Shown piece after piece: positions 10,740-22,559 of a DNA stretch of 64,000 nucleotides; within the stretch, counting starts at the first letter, position 1; each line of letters starts with the position of its first letter. The position numbers were made by a program, and so were the translations under genes. The DNA comes from Prosapia bicincta (taxonomy: Eukaryota > Arthropoda > Insecta > Hemiptera > Cercopidae): NCBI GenBank assembly GCA_036971475.1, contig JBAIZL010000006.1:1189501-1253500 (forward strand), written 5' to 3'. A model generated the notes under the pieces. That model had not been told where the DNA came from. It saw only the letters and a list, made by a program, of their open reading frames with translations, and did no database searches.

Positions 10740-11677
10740 TACCACTGTGAATTGTTCTCACATGCTAAGCTCTAATTAACTTAGAACTTCTTTTAGTTTA
10801 TTCAAGCAAGTTTCACTTTTACTCATTTTTAAAATAAACAATTTTTGTAAAGTAATATTGATTTTTTAGATTTTGAAAACAACCGTTTCAGCAGATTTAG
10901 AACTTAGTCTGCAATTTGAAACCTAGACCAAGAAACAAAACAATAAATGTTACTTTCAGGAAAGTTTATATTTTTAAAAGTGTAAAAGTGCAATAATTAG
11001 TAGTTCACATTGAAGTTGGACACAACATTTTTTTGTGCCAGATAAAATAATTTTTTTAATAAAACAAAAATATTCCTAAGGAGAACACTTAAGTTTTCAT
11101 CATTTGCATGTAGTACTTAACTTGTTTAATGTAGGTAGCTAAATGGTTTTTAGAAGTTTATATTAAGGTAATAGTAATTTTGTGTGTGCCCAAAGTATTG
11201 GTTAGTGATGAATCGTTTACTAATTTGTTATTTCAGTCGGTTGCACCCTTCGATGTGCAGTGCATTGCCCGATGCAATGTTTGACATTTCAATAGTAACT
11301 CAGCTGTCAAGTGTGAACCTAGAGCGTGGTTTTTCTTTTAGTTTAAAAGTAACTAAAATATAATGTATACACTTTATAACAATTGCATAAGATAGCACTT
11401 TAATGTTTTTGAAGGGAGATAGTCGTTTCAAGAGATATGTTCTTGAAAGAAGCAAAAAAGATATGGTTGGTCAGTTCCAAAATTTTACCGATACCGATAC
11501 CAAGATTTCAATTCCCGATTCTTGATTCCAAATACCACAAATACTAACACAATAGAGAAGAAAAAATGTTATTTTTAATGATATTTTAAAAGAGATAAAG
11601 TTTACAAAAAGTTGTTATAGTGCCGATGTTACAACCGCGACTACCCACTAACACGACAAAATTTTTAAATGGCGATG
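10740..11677. other. intron; one possible hAT-end remnant
   Basis: No gene is seen. At 11465-11545 the phrase 'taccgataccgatacc' followed by 'gattcttgattcc' resembles ends of hAT elements with repeated CGATACC/CGATTCC words, but no partner end is found. Confidence 0.4.
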
Positions 11678-11940
11678 GATATTTTATGTGCCCAATGTGT
11701 AAACGCGACATTGCTTAGAACGGCAAAGTACATTTTACCGCTCAATGTGTAAATACGACATTATGATGAGTGGTGATAGATATTTTACCGCTCAATGTGT
11801 AAATGCGACATTTTGTTTGAGCGGCGACGGATATTTTACTGCTCAATGTGTGAACGCGACATTATGATAATACGGCGCTGGATATTTTACCGCCTGATGT
11901 GTAAACGCAACATTTTGATAGAGGGGTGATGGATATTTTA
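11678..11940 (+). repeat. 51 bp tandem repeat, about 5 diverged units
   Basis: Units begin 'gatattttaccgctcaatg' at about 11678, 11729, 11779, 11830 and 11881, with the next start at 11932. Each holds 'gtgtaaayrcgacatt' and a GC-richer 'gcggcgacg' end. Units differ by about 10-20%. A further decayed unit may precede 11678. Confidence 0.8.
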
Positions 11941-12055
11941 CTAGTACAGGTCATTTCTGGCTTGATATCATCTGACAAGAAATCTTTAATAAGTTTTAAC
12001 TGTACTTGTATAGTAAAAGATTTTGGTTTACAGCAAAATTATAAAATTAAAAATA

Positions 12056-13235
12056 CAGTAGTCTCAAAATTCCAAGTTCCGATTTCTCAAGTTTTTGTTT
12101 TGAGCCCGGCTTTGAGTCCGCTAAGCTGCAGTAGTAATAAGTTAAGCCGCCTGTGGTTAAAAACATTTCCATGTCAGCAGTTTTAAGTAAGAACTAAAGA
12201 TTAGATTGATAGAGAACTATTCTGGTTTTGGAGTGGTTATTCTGGAGTGGTTTTTTAATGAGTTTGTGCCCAAAACTTAAAAGTTTGTAAAAGCAAAGAA
12301 TTATCCTCAGAAGGGTATTTTACTGTTGAGACAAATCACCATTGCATCCCGATGAAGATTGACTGTGTTCTGATGTCTGTAATTTATATCTTCCCGCTAA
12401 TGTTATGAGCCTAATCAAGCCGATGGATCAGTGTGTTCTGTTCTGGAATGTATGAAAAAATATTCACACGTTACCTTTTACAGTCTCTCTTGGAAGCGAC
12501 TGAAGGGGAAGAAAGCATTGTAGCTATTCTACAAAAAATTGAAGGAGTTGTGTACTGGATAGCCGAATCATGGAACAAGACAAAAGAAGAAACATCATGA
12601 AGTTTGTGGAATAAAATCCTGAGTAATAATGAAACTGTTAACTGCGTTATTGATATATAAGAAGAAATATATTTGACATATCTTATTAAGAAACTTCCAT
12701 ATTGTTAAAAATTTGACAATATTTGTTCCATATTGTTCTGATTTGAACAATTTGAGATAACACATGTTATGATTATTAAAATGGTACAAAATACTACTTA
12801 AGGCAGTGATGACGAGAATAAAAATTAACGTTTGACCGAGACACTACAAGAAAGAAAAATTAGTCACGGTGAAAGAACGACTGTCTTGGAAACTGCACTA
12901 TGCTAAACTGAACAACAGATAGACACCACACCAACAGATGTGGTTCTGCTAAGTTGTCTATGCGACACTATAGCATGAAAACAATATGATGATCAAGTGC
13001 AGAAGATGCTCAACAACTTTTTCTAAAAAATGTAGCAACTGCGATGAACAATATCCTCCGAAGCAACATTAATTTATGTAAGTACTATAATAAATAAAGT
13101 TCTGTAAACATGTCTTTGCCTTCCTAATTACAGTATAAGGGGTCATTAGAACTCCAGATTTTTCTAATCCACAGGATCGATTTCCTTGTAATATGAGCTT
13201 TCGGTAATCCTAGGGGGTTTCAGTCCTGTCTATCG
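12056..13235 (+). mobile_element. Tigger/pogo-like element with transposase relic
   Basis: The left end CAGTAGTCTCAAAATTCC follows TA at 12054-12055 and matches the ends of the elements at 34398 and 7779. The right end is eroded: 'taatcctagggggtttcag' near 13205-13223 corresponds to 'attcgagggggtctcgg' of the 34398 copy, but the last bases are lost. The interior has a degraded transposase C-terminal half. Confidence 0.6.
12481..13074 (+). pseudogene. Tigger-type transposase C-terminal relic
   Basis: In successive frames one reads LLEATEGEESIVAILQKIEG, then VVYWIAESWNKTKEE. This is like the segment near the end of the DDE domain of Tigger/jerky transposases (known pattern: I-x-x-V-x-W-x-x-x-x-W). 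Further C-terminal pieces lie after about 12800, separated by stops. An AT-rich stretch at 12600-12790 looks like a later insertion. Confidence 0.45.
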
Positions 13236-13887
13236 TTTTTTTTACCCTCATCTGGTTGTCGTCAAAACCTCAATTGCTCAACCTTAAATTGTTACCACAC
13301 AATATCATAAATAATTCTCTAGGATTAAAAATGAATGAAAAGAATAAAATAAACAAACAAAATGGATTAATTATATCTAACCTTAGTTCACAAACAGACG
13401 ATGTAAAGGAAAGTGAAAAGAAACTACAACACAATTTAAGCGTCAAAAAAAAAAGAAAGCGTATAAATAGTAACAAACAAAAATAATTGACCAGAACACC
13501 ATACACAGAAAGAAAAATGGAAAATTGCAAGGGTATAGCTGTCTATTTTGCCACTTAATATTGTTATTCTGACAAATGTATATACATATTTATATTAATT
13601 GTAATTATAAAATAAATAGAAACTAAAACAAAATTTTTCTTTGTTGATTCAAGTAGGAATTGACCTAATTTTTTTTTATATTACTTGTTTTTATAGTAAG
13701 AAGAAATATTCTGGTGAGGTTTATGAATCGTCGAATATATCATTCATTCAGCTGTATAACCAACACAAGGTTTTTTTCAGGTAAACTGATCATATTTTAT
13801 CATTCCTTTTTGAGAGGTCAACATATTTCTAGTTGTAATTGGACGTTAGAAATGAAAGAAAAACTTTACTTTAATTTTAGTCTAGGA
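13236..13887. other. intron with a short Lys-rich open frame
   Basis: Between two transposons. The plus-strand frame 13256-13486 (76 codons) ends in a basic cluster (KKKRKRIN) that resembles a nuclear localisation signal, with AATAAA about 120 bp later. I recognise no family and do not call it a gene. Confidence 0.3.
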
Positions 13888-14526
13888 CAGGGGTTCCCAA
13901 ACGTTTTGGTACCACGCCGCCTCTTCTTGAAATGTAAGCCTCCCACGCCCAAAATATATATATTTTGAGGAAAATCTGGTAATGAGATGGATGAGCTTGC
14001 ATTTTTTCACTAGCATGCCTATTTGAGGTTGTATTTTAATAGAGGCATAACATCAAGTTTACTACATCAAGTTTACATACTAGCAACATCAAGTTTGTTC
14101 CTATATTTTGTTTTTATTGCAACAAGTGCTGAAATTTTTTATTTTTCACACGAAGAGGATTGAAAAAGGCAAGTATAATCGAAGAGCTGCCTGTGGTACA
14201 CTTTTAAGTGTTTTATACGAAGTTAAGATTCCTTCATTGTCGCGCTGTTTCCTCATTGAACGGCAAACATTCTTCTTTTCAAGCTGTCATGTTGATTTAA
14301 TATTAAGTTTACAAAATTTACACAAACTTTACTTATATTTCTTTTATAAATGCATACATTTCATTTACATTTTCTGAACATCATGGTCAATAAAATTACT
14401 TATGTAAAAGAATCTAAGGTGTAAATTTTGTACTTTAATTTTAACTAAATGAGAATTTATCTTACTATTTTCCAACTGGTCTCCTGCTCCCTGACTAGGG
14501 GGACGTGCCGCCAGGTTGGAAACCAT
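13888..14526. mobile_element. hAT-like element, copy 1
   Basis: It begins CAGGGGTTCCCAAACG, a well-known hAT terminal type, and runs to a decayed inverted end 'gccaggttggaaacc' near 14526. It aligns with the two flanking halves of the copy at 25827-27537 ('gagatggatgagctt', 'gcaacaagtgctgaaa', 'catacatttc'). No intact transposase is present and no clean 8 bp duplication is seen. Confidence 0.6.
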
Positions 14527-14602
14527 TCGGATCTGGTTTAGGATCTATTAGATTTGTATAATTCATAAAATAAACATATCACAGCGTGATAAAATAGTAC
14601 GA

Positions 14603-15472
14603 CTCATGTATATATCTCAATGGGCTAAGAGGTGTTGTTGGTTGTAGAGGTATCTTTGGTATAAGCATTCTACTATTGGTCTAGTTCGACTCATATATAT
14701 ATCTCAATGGGTTAAGAGGTGTTGTTGGTTGTAGAGGTATCTTTGGTATAAGCATTCTACTATTGGTCTAGTCCAACTCATGTATATATCTCAATGGGTT
14801 AAGAGGTGTTGTTGGTTGTAGAGGTATCTTTGGTATAAGCATTCTACTATTGGTCTAGTCCAACTCATGTATATATCTCAATGGGTTAAGAGGTTTTGTT
14901 GGTTGTAGAGGTATCTTTGGTATAAGCATTCTACTATTGGTCTAGTCCAACTCATGTATATATCTCAATGGGTTAAGAGGTGTTGTTGGTTGTAGAGGTA
15001 TCTTTGGTATAAGCATTCTACTATTGGTCTAGTCCAACTCATGTATATATCTCAATGGGTTAAGAGGTGTTGTTGGTTGTAGAGGTATCTTTGGTATAAG
15101 CATTCTACTATTGGTCTAGTCCAACTCATGTATATATCTCAATGGGTTAAGAGGTGTTGTTGGTTGTAGAGGTATCTTTGGTATAAGCATTCTACTATTG
15201 GTCTAGTCCAACTCATGTATATATCTCAATGGGTTAAGAGGTGTTGTTGGTTGTAGAGGTATCTTTGGTACAAGCATTCTACTATTGGTCTAGTCCAACT
15301 CATGTATATATCTCAATGGGTTAAGAGGTGTTGTTGGTTGTAGAGGTATCTTTGGTATAAGCATTCTACTATTGGTCTAGTCCAACTCATGTATATATCT
15401 CAATGGGTTAAGAGGTGTTGTTGGTTGTAGAGGTATCTTTGGTATAAGCATTGTACTATTGGTCTAGTCCAA
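14603..15472 (+). repeat. 87 bp satellite, exactly 10 units
   Basis: Units start with CTCATGTATATATCTCAATG at 14603, 14690, 14777, 14864, 14951, 15038, 15125, 15212, 15299 and 15386. Most differ by at most a few bases, the first two slightly more, so homogenisation is recent. Each unit contains TGGGTTAAGAGG and, 45 bases on, GGTCTAGTCC, which resemble A-box and B-box words of tRNA-derived promoters. Confidence 0.95.
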
Positions 15473-16689
15473 CATTAGGGTGATAAAATGATTGTTTTAA
15501 ATTATTATTAATTTACTGTAGCCTACTAAGTCAGATATAACAAACTCCAGATAAAAAAGTTGCAGACAATAATATTAAATTTACAACCTCCTTTGGTTAC
15601 ATTGCCTATTCTCCAACCTAATGTTGACTCTGTGCTAACATATGATTGTATGTTATATGATTTAATATATTAAAGCATATTAATCTATGCTTAAATTTTT
15701 ATATGGATTGCTTTTCTATCAAAATTTGTGGTTTTTTGAGTGATTTTCCATAAAAACATTTAGTTCTTTAAAGTTTTCCATAGATTTTATAAGGGAAATA
15801 AAATATTAATTGTTCTAGTTAAAAAATTTAATGGTATTGTACATAAAAAGAAACACAAACAGTAAGCATAGTTTATAATTAACAACGGCTTTGCTGCATG
15901 TCATGATTGTTATTTTACCATTGCTGCTTTTATTTTGTGCTGCTTTGATGTTCACTTTCAAACACAAGTTTACTCACTTTAAGACTTCCCCAAAACAGCC
16001 CATATTCATCTTCATAGTGTGTTTGTTCGTAAGAAAGTTCTTAGGACAACACAAATTGTTGAAAATCAGTAGCTACTTGTTTACCACTCATCAGAATCTC
16101 TCCAAGAAGTCCAATCTCTTGAATGTCTCGTCATTTATTGTTTAAATGTGTAAGAAACAATTGAGAAAAAGTGTTACAGTTGAGAAACAACTTTTGATGA
16201 AATGCTAGATTTCGATTTGAATATCATTTCATCCTTTTTTACCCAACCAAAAACCTTACCAGTAATCGCAATCAATGTGAAAGAAAAACTAGCATAAATT
16301 CCTCTCCTTCTTTTTCACCGTGTTATCTTTAGTCATTCAATTTTAATAAAATTATTATGAACTGGTGTTTTGGGTAATTGAAAAAATATGTTATAATTGT
16401 GAAAAACACTAAACAACAAATGAAAAATGGCTTAAAAATTGTGGGTAAATTTGAAAATTATTTTACAATTATGAAATCTTATAAACCACAAATGGAAAAT
16501 GGCTTTTACGGAAATTAAAACTCTTTAAATACAGAATTCTCCATGTTGAAATTAAAAGCAATCCTTTTTGGATATGGTGAATTTAGGATTTCAGGAATTT
16601 TTTATAAATTTAGCAATAAACTAAAAATATTAGGAATCAAAGTTAGTAAATATTTTTCAGTAAAACAAAATAATGTGGTACACTTATAA
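15473..16689. other. intron; no gene seen
   Basis: AT-rich. It contains a locally repeated phrase ('aacaacaaatgaaaaatggctt' type) at about 16414 and 16484, i.e. a two-copy diverged tandem of about 70 bp. Confidence 0.5.
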
Positions 16690-16740
16690 TTTAATGTATA
16701 AGTAATTATTGCGTAACTGAGGGAATACTTTTGAACTTAC

Positions 16741-18513
16741 TTGCCCCAAGGAGCCGTCCTAAGTTGCATGCTATTCAACGTTATGATAAACGATATTATT
16801 GCAGCCATCGGCGCAGTCCCAGGAGTCAATGCCCTTCTTTACGCAGATGACCTCCTCCTGTGGGCCACTGGTAGTGGTCTAATCGGGCTTCAAGAGGTCC
16901 TCAACGCCGCACTGCTTAAACTACACCAATGGGCTACCAAAAATTCAATGACAGTCAGTGGTAGCAAAACCGTATTCCAGCTGTTTACCCTCTCCACAAA
17001 GAAAACTATCAAACCCAGTCTTGAATATAATGGCACCCAATTGAGAGAAGAGCATCTATCAACCTATCTAGGGGTCCAATTAGATAAAAAACTCACCTGG
17101 AAACAACACGTTGAAGACGCAGCGCAAAAAGGTTCCAGGCGCTCTCGCATTCTAAAGAGGCTAACAGCAACAAAGTGGGGGGCAAGCCAGGATGTACTAA
17201 GTTTAGTATACAAAACATATGTCAGGCCTGTCATGGAGTATGGCAGCGAGGTTGTGGGAACAGCCAGCAATAGTATCTTGTCTAAACTTGACAAAGTCCA
17301 GAACGCTGCTTTGCGCACGATCACAGGAGCGGTCAAGACCACGCCCATCGCTGCTATGGAACTTCAAAGCGGTATTGAACCACTCGAATACCGACGAGAC
17401 AAAAACTGTCTGAAATTCTGGGAAAGGAATAAAAGAGCGCACAGTTGCTACTGGTCAAACTACCGCCCAGCATGTAAAAGGTTAAAAACACAAAAATCGC
17501 CACTAGCTCACGCAGAGTCATTAATCAAGAAGTATAATATCTCGCTGGGAGAACCGGCAGAACAGCTGAGAATTCCTCAAATTTATCCGAGCTTGCCTGA
17601 GCCGAACTTCAACCTCTTGGACCACCACAGGACGAAAACTGATTCTCTTGGCGTGGAACTGAGGAAGTCTTTCTATCAGACAATACACAGCCTATACCCT
17701 TATAGACACTGGCTACACGTCTATACCGATGGATCATCCATACCTCAAACCGGTAACACAGGTGCAGGATTCTACTGCCACCTCTTTGAAGGCGCGATAG
17801 TCGTTGGCACTCCTAGCAGTAATTTTGAGGGAGAAGTAGCCGCTGTAAATGCAGCCTGCAATAAATTGTCATCTGTCGCTAACTTCAAAAACATCGTTTT
17901 CCTGGTTGATTCACAATCCGCTATAGCAGCCTTGTCCGGGAATTCTCCAACTGATAGCAGCCTGACGTTGGAAACAAGAATGACGCTAAACAAATTTCTG
18001 CAAGATGGATGGAACATAAAACTCCAATGGGTCCCAAGTCATGTAGATATAATGGGTAACGAAAGGGCTGACTTCTTGGCCAAAAGAGGAACCACTCTGT
18101 GGCAGCCACAACTCAAGATGCCCCTATCAGCCGCAAAAGCGCTAATCGATGCCTCAGTAAAGCAGACAATGATGGCAGCATACCACGAAATCGCCAATGG
18201 AAAATCTTGGGAAAGGCTGGCAAAACCAGGACCGATACGACACGAAGATCGATTCGTAGCGGTCCCCTCATTCCGTATCCTCACAGGACATGACCTCTTA
18301 CCAGCCCACCTGCATCGCTTCGGCACCATGAGCTCTGCAGAATGCCCGCTGTGTAGCTATGTTCATTTTGACGCATGCCACCTGCGCACATGTCCTGCCT
18401 TGGAGGAGGAGCGAAAGAAGGGCGCACATCTAAAACCTGAGGAGCGAATCGCCATACTCTACTGGTCAGCGCGTCACCGAATGGCAGAAATGCCAAGAGT
18501 GGGCGTTGGCTAG
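16741..18513 (+). CDS. LINE ORF2 fragment: reverse transcriptase, RNase H, zinc finger
   Basis: A 590-codon open frame with no natural start; it begins at the truncation point in the RT motif LPQG. Visible parts: RT palm motif YADD (residues 34-37); thumb region with YLGVQLDKKLTWKQHV; RNase H with Y-T-D-G (328-331), Glu in NFEGE (365), Asp in FLVDSQ (390) and the last Asp in SHVDIMGNERAD (444), i.e. a complete catalytic D-E-D-D set; and a C-terminal CPLCSYVHFDACHLRTC cysteine-histidine cluster from residue 535. The ending MPRVGVG followed by a TAAG tail is typical of I-superfamily LINEs. The endonuclease domain and N-terminal RT are missing, so this copy cannot retrotranspose. The frame is intact because the copy is young, not because it is a host gene. 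Confidence 0.9.
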   Translation: MPQGAVLSCMLFNVMINDIIAAIGAVPGVNALLYADDLLLWATGSGLIGLQEVLNAALLKLHQWATKNSMTVSGSKTVFQLFTLSTKKTIKPSLEYNGTQLREEHLSTYLGVQLDKKLTWKQHVEDAAQKGSRRSRILKRLTATKWGASQDVLSLVYKTYVRPVMEYGSEVVGTASNSILSKLDKVQNAALRTITGAVKTTPIAAMELQSGIEPLEYRRDKNCLKFWERNKRAHSCYWSNYRPACKRLKTQKSPLAHAESLIKKYNISLGEPAEQLRIPQIYPSLPEPNFNLLDHHRTKTDSLGVELRKSFYQTIHSLYPYRHWLHVYTDGSSIPQTGNTGAGFYCHLFEGAIVVGTPSSNFEGEVAAVNAACNKLSSVANFKNIVFLVDSQSAIAALSGNSPTDSSLTLETRMTLNKFLQDGWNIKLQWVPSHVDIMGNERADFLAKRGTTLWQPQLKMPLSAAKALIDASVKQTMMAAYHEIANGKSWERLAKPGPIRHEDRFVAVPSFRILTGHDLLPAHLHRFGTMSSAECPLCSYVHFDACHLRTCPALEEERKKGAHLKPEERIAILYWSARHRMAEMPRVGVG

Positions 18514-18537
18514 TAAGTAAGTAAGTAAGTAAGTAAG
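16745..18537 (+). mobile_element. young 5'-truncated I-type LINE with (TAAG)n tail
   Basis: The element is flanked by a perfect 14 bp direct repeat TTGAACTTACTTGC (16731-16744 and 18538-18551). The final TTGC may also be element sequence, since it completes the Leu-Pro-Gln-Gly motif, so the true duplication is 10-14 bp. The 3' end is a run of TAAG units directly after the stop codon. Base composition (about half GC) contrasts with the AT-rich surroundings. A full open frame, a perfect duplication and a simple tail point to a recent insertion. Confidence 0.9.
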
Positions 18538-18699
18538 TTGAACTTACTTGCTGTCAAAACAATTACTTCATTGGCAAAGCTGACCGAGGTACTCATGTGG
18601 TGGTATTAGTTGACTGATAAGAGAGAGGTAGACATTGCCGCTGCGTAATTGGCCGATAGTGTTAGAAGCATGGTCAGGGCGTTAATGATGTATATATTT

Positions 18700-18855
18700 A
18701 TATATTGAATGTAACAGACCAAATTTAGTTGGTCGTCTAGTAATATCCTCTGAAGATGATTGCTTTGCAATCGAAATGTAAATGTAAATCAGGATGCAAA
18801 TGTTGGGGCGGTTTAAGAGGTTTTATTTATTTATAATTACAGTGGTTTAATTAAA
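18700..18855 (+). repeat. hairpin repeat family E, copy 1
   Basis: Contains CTCTGAAGATGATTGC, a TTT loop, then GCAATCGAAATG (18749-18779), followed by 'ttatttatttataattacag'. The same order occurs at 20920-21040 and, as a palindrome, at 48770-48940. The six-base stem GATTGC/GCAATC is perfect. Confidence 0.65.
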
Positions 18856-19416
18856 AGCACTTCTTCAATTTATAATACTTGGGCATTTATGTATAGTATT
18901 ACAAAGATAATTTTAAAACCCTATAAACAATTATTAAAAAAAATATTTATATTTTAGGTTATTGAATGGTTTCTGAAAGTAATTTGTTAGGCCTTTGAAA
19001 TTGAAATTGTATCATATTATCCTCAGAAGTATTGAAACTCCTAGCTGGTATTTTTTCTAAACATATAGCACATCTACTCTATTCTGTCTCTTCTACTGCA
19101 ACACATTCTTACAAGAAGTTACCGAGGTGAGTTCTTTACTGGAGGGCTTACCTTTTTAATGTTTCTGATTTCCATCCAGGTGCTCTAACAGTTATTTTCC
19201 TAAATTCACGATGCATTTTTGCCTTGGGTTGCAGGGGTATGCAGGGTATTGCAGGGGTTGTATGTGCGCTATTTATATAGAAATATTTATCACATGCCTA
19301 ACCCATTTTTTAACAAATATTTTACCTTTTTCTTTCAGATTGTAACACGAGACAATAATGCATTAAAAGACATGAGGACTTGAAAGACCACTGAGACATT
19401 TCTTTTATCTTTATCT
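18856..19416. other. intron; nothing recognised
   Basis: AT-rich with one small GC-richer patch ('gttgcaggggtatgcag' duplicated near 19230-19255). No gene. Confidence 0.5.
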
Positions 19417-20607
19417 ACTTTGTGTGCAATAGTCTTACTAGTAAAATAACTGACCTACGCTATCTATCTATGAATTATCAAACTACTTCGTGCAAATACG
19501 ACAATAACGCCATCTGTTAATGTTATAAACACTTAGTGTGCAATAGACTGTTATTAGCAAAAAACTTACCCACACTATCTGTCTACGAATGATCGAACTA
19601 CTACATGCAAATACGACAAAGAATGAAACTATCAGTTAATGTTATAAACACTTAGTGTGCAATAGACTGTTATTAGCAAAAAACTTACCCACACTATTTG
19701 TCTACGAATGATCGAACTACTACATGCAAATACGACAAAGAATGAAACTATCAGTTAATGCTATAAACACTTAGTGTGCAATAGACTGTTATTAGCAAAA
19801 TAACTTACCTACACTATCTATCTACGAAAAATCGATCTACTTCGTGCAAGTACAACAAAGAACGAAACAATCTGTTAATGTTATAAACACTTAGTGTGCA
19901 ATAGACTGTTACTAGCAAAATAACTTACCTACACTATCTATCTACGAATGATCGAACTACTTCATGCAAATACAACAAAAAACGAAACTATCAGTTAATG
20001 TTATAAACACTTAGTGTGCAATAGACTGTTACTAGCAAAATAACTTACCTACACTATCTATCTACGAATGATCGAACTACTTCGTGCAAATACAACAAAA
20101 AGCAAAACTATCAGTTAATGTTATAAACACTTAGTGTGCAATAGACTGTTACTAGCAAAATAACTTACCTACACTATCTATCTACGAATGATCGATCTAC
20201 TTCGTGCAAATACAACAAAAAACAAAACTATCAGTTAATGTTATAAACACTTAGTGTGTAATAGACTGTTACTAGCAAAATAACTTACCTACACTATCTA
20301 TCTACGAAAAATCGATCTACTTCGTGCAAGTACAACAAAGAACGAAACAATCTGTTAATGTTATAAACACTTAGTGTGCAATAGACTGTTACTAGCAAAA
20401 TAACTTACCTACACTATCTATCTACGAAAAATCGATCTACTTCGTGCAAGTACAACAAAGAACGAAACAATCTGTTAATGTTATAAACACTTAGTGTGCA
20501 ATAGACTGTTACTAGCAAAATAACTTACCTACACTATCTATCTACGAATGATCAACCTACTTTGTGCAAATAAGACAAAGAATGGAACTACCAGTTAATG
20601 TTATGTA
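19417..20607 (+). repeat. 120 bp satellite, about 10 units with subtypes
   Basis: The unit 'taacttacctacactatc' to 'actgttactagcaaaa' repeats at 19801, 19921, 20041, 20161, 20281, 20401 and 20521. Slightly shorter older units start near 19562 and 19681, plus a diverged first unit from about 19443. Units at 19801, 20281 and 20401 share variants (cgaaaaatcgatc, caatctgtt), while 19921, 20041 and 20161 form another type. Each unit holds the palindrome CACTTAGTG. Confidence 0.95.
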
Positions 20608-20919
20608 CATGTTTAGATGAAAGGCTTTTTTTATGATCAATTGAAATTGACAGAGACTTGAAACAATTATAAATAGAAAGGAAAGGAAATTCATCTAACT
20701 GGACCATAATTTTACTCCATATTCAAATTTATTCTTAAATTATTATAATTTGTTGCGATTTGGCTATTTACTTTTCTTCCAAATATTTATCCAAATTACT
20801 TGGATAAAATCGTACAAAATTTAATTCATCATAAAAACTTTTAATTATAAAAAGTTATGAATAAATAAAAACCCTCCTTATGTCCTGGTGTACATTTCCT
20901 GATGTCCTACTACAGAGTT

Positions 20920-21040
20920 AGTGTTGTAGTAATTTCCTCTGAAGATGATTCCTTTATAACGTACAACGGGACATAAATAAAAAGTTTTTGATCTTTAAGA
21001 AGATTTATTTATTTACAATTGCAGCACAGTTGTTTCAAGT
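20920..21040 (+). repeat. hairpin repeat family E, copy 2
   Basis: Contains CCTCTGAAGATGATTCC and, after 'tttataac', a decayed 'gtacaacgggac', then 'ttatttatttacaattgcag'. It aligns with 18700-18855, but the hairpin stem has lost pairing. Confidence 0.55.
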
Positions 21041-22559
21041 TAATATCGAAAGTTTTTATATTTGGTTACCGAATTTTTTGATATATGATGTTAAAGCTGT
21101 GTTCTATTGCAAAGATATTTAAAAATAACCTCTCATAAAAATACAATTATGCTTTAACCACTAATTCATTAATAGCAGAAAAACAAAATTCACATCAGAC
21201 AGGAAGTTTAGGGTTTTCATTAAAAAGTAAACATTTACAACAATACACCATGTCAATTTGGAATTTTAAGAAGTTGTTTGTTTATCTTTACCCAGTAATA
21301 TTAATTCAGAAAAAACTCAGTAATTATTTAATTTTTCTAAAGCACTCTTATGTAGTATGCAACCAGAATAAATTGGCTTTTTTATTCAGTTACTTAGCTG
21401 TACTTACTATATAATTTTTTTCAAATATGAATTGTCTCATTCATTGTTAATTTGTTCAAGTAATCAGGGCATTTTTTGAAATATCTCTTGTATATTTTTG
21501 TATATATTTTGAAATAAAGCAGTTTGTAGACTACAAGAGTTGAAAGATCAATATTTAGATAAAAATATTCAGTAACAGTAAAATAAAACCATACAATTTT
21601 GTGTTTTTTGGCTAGTTTCATTAGTGTGCACATATTTGTGTATGCTAAATTTAGTTCATTAGTGATGAAAACTGAATTTTACCCAATTCCATTATATGTA
21701 TTTAAGTGAATTATCTCAAAACATCTTTAATTGGGTCTAAGTTTAAAAATACATAGAACAAGAATAATGTGACACAGCATGTAATTAAATTTACAATGTA
21801 TAGAACTGTACATATAATGATAGTTTAAATAAAACTTTATAAAATAAATATTTATTAATTACATGTTCAGATTTAAACAAAGTAATTTGTTTATTTTCAG
21901 ATATGAATTTTATCCTAACTGTAAATCACATATTCCTTAAAATTAATTTTTTGTTTGATGTACTTTATGATAGTTACACGAAGTGGTCGGGGTGAATAAA
22001 TTTGAAACCGTTGAAGCATTGGAATAACTGATGCAAGTTTTATACTTTAATGATAGCTTCAATTTCAGTGATTTTTTTGAGCTATAAATAGACATGTTAG
22101 GTCCCGTGGTGTATATCTCTCACCTTTTTGGAGACTAAATCAACACTCTCTGTCATCTTTGAAGAATTTGTACCGTTCTAAACTACTGTTTGTGATGTGC
22201 TCCATGATTGAATTTGCACAGTGGTGAATCATTTCATCCTTGGTGAATCATGTCCAATTCTCTCTATAAATAATCCCACTCAAGTACAAAATTTCATAGT
22301 TCCTGCCATTCAGCTGTCTACTGCATGTCACGGTTGGGCGAAATCACTCAACGGGGGGGGGGGGGGACACTAAAACACAATCTAGCTGTTAAAGACATTT
22401 GCTAAGAATAGTAGTACTTGATTAGTGCTTGGTGCTTGTTGAATGTCGGACCCGAATGTATATAATATTTCATGTTTTGTTTTTGTCAATTTATATTAGC
22501 AGAGAGAATTTAATTATGTTAACCTAATTATTCATTATTTACCCATTATTTTATAATAC
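21041..22559. other. intron; no gene seen, one poly-G tract
   Basis: AT-rich non-coding sequence. A run of 14 G lies at 22353-22366 after 'ggttgggcgaaatcactc'. Confidence 0.5.

Larger units (their letters stand above)
16690..18640. mobile_element. hairpin repeat family F copy, split by a LINE insertion
   Basis: Sequence before 16744 ('gtaactgagg', 'acttttgaacttac') and after 18551 ('caaaacaattacttcattgg') together match the left arm of the family F repeat at 47230-47420. The LINE at 16745-18537 sits inside it. The right arm after about 18600 is not recognisable, unlike the copies at 27870-28075 and 47230-47420. Confidence 0.65.

Noticed and set aside
13256..13486. Lys-rich ORF with a nuclear-localisation-like end as a gene
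   Set aside because: A-rich composition explains the Lys/Asn content; no family, splice or expression evidence. Noted only as an open frame.
14603..15472. Regular repeats that might look like a CRISPR array
   Set aside because: Units are contiguous with no variable spacers, and the genome is eukaryotic; it is a satellite.
17064..18496. Several antisense and alternate-frame ORFs within the LINE
   Set aside because: Shadows of the 590-codon RT/RNase H frame, without motifs of their own.
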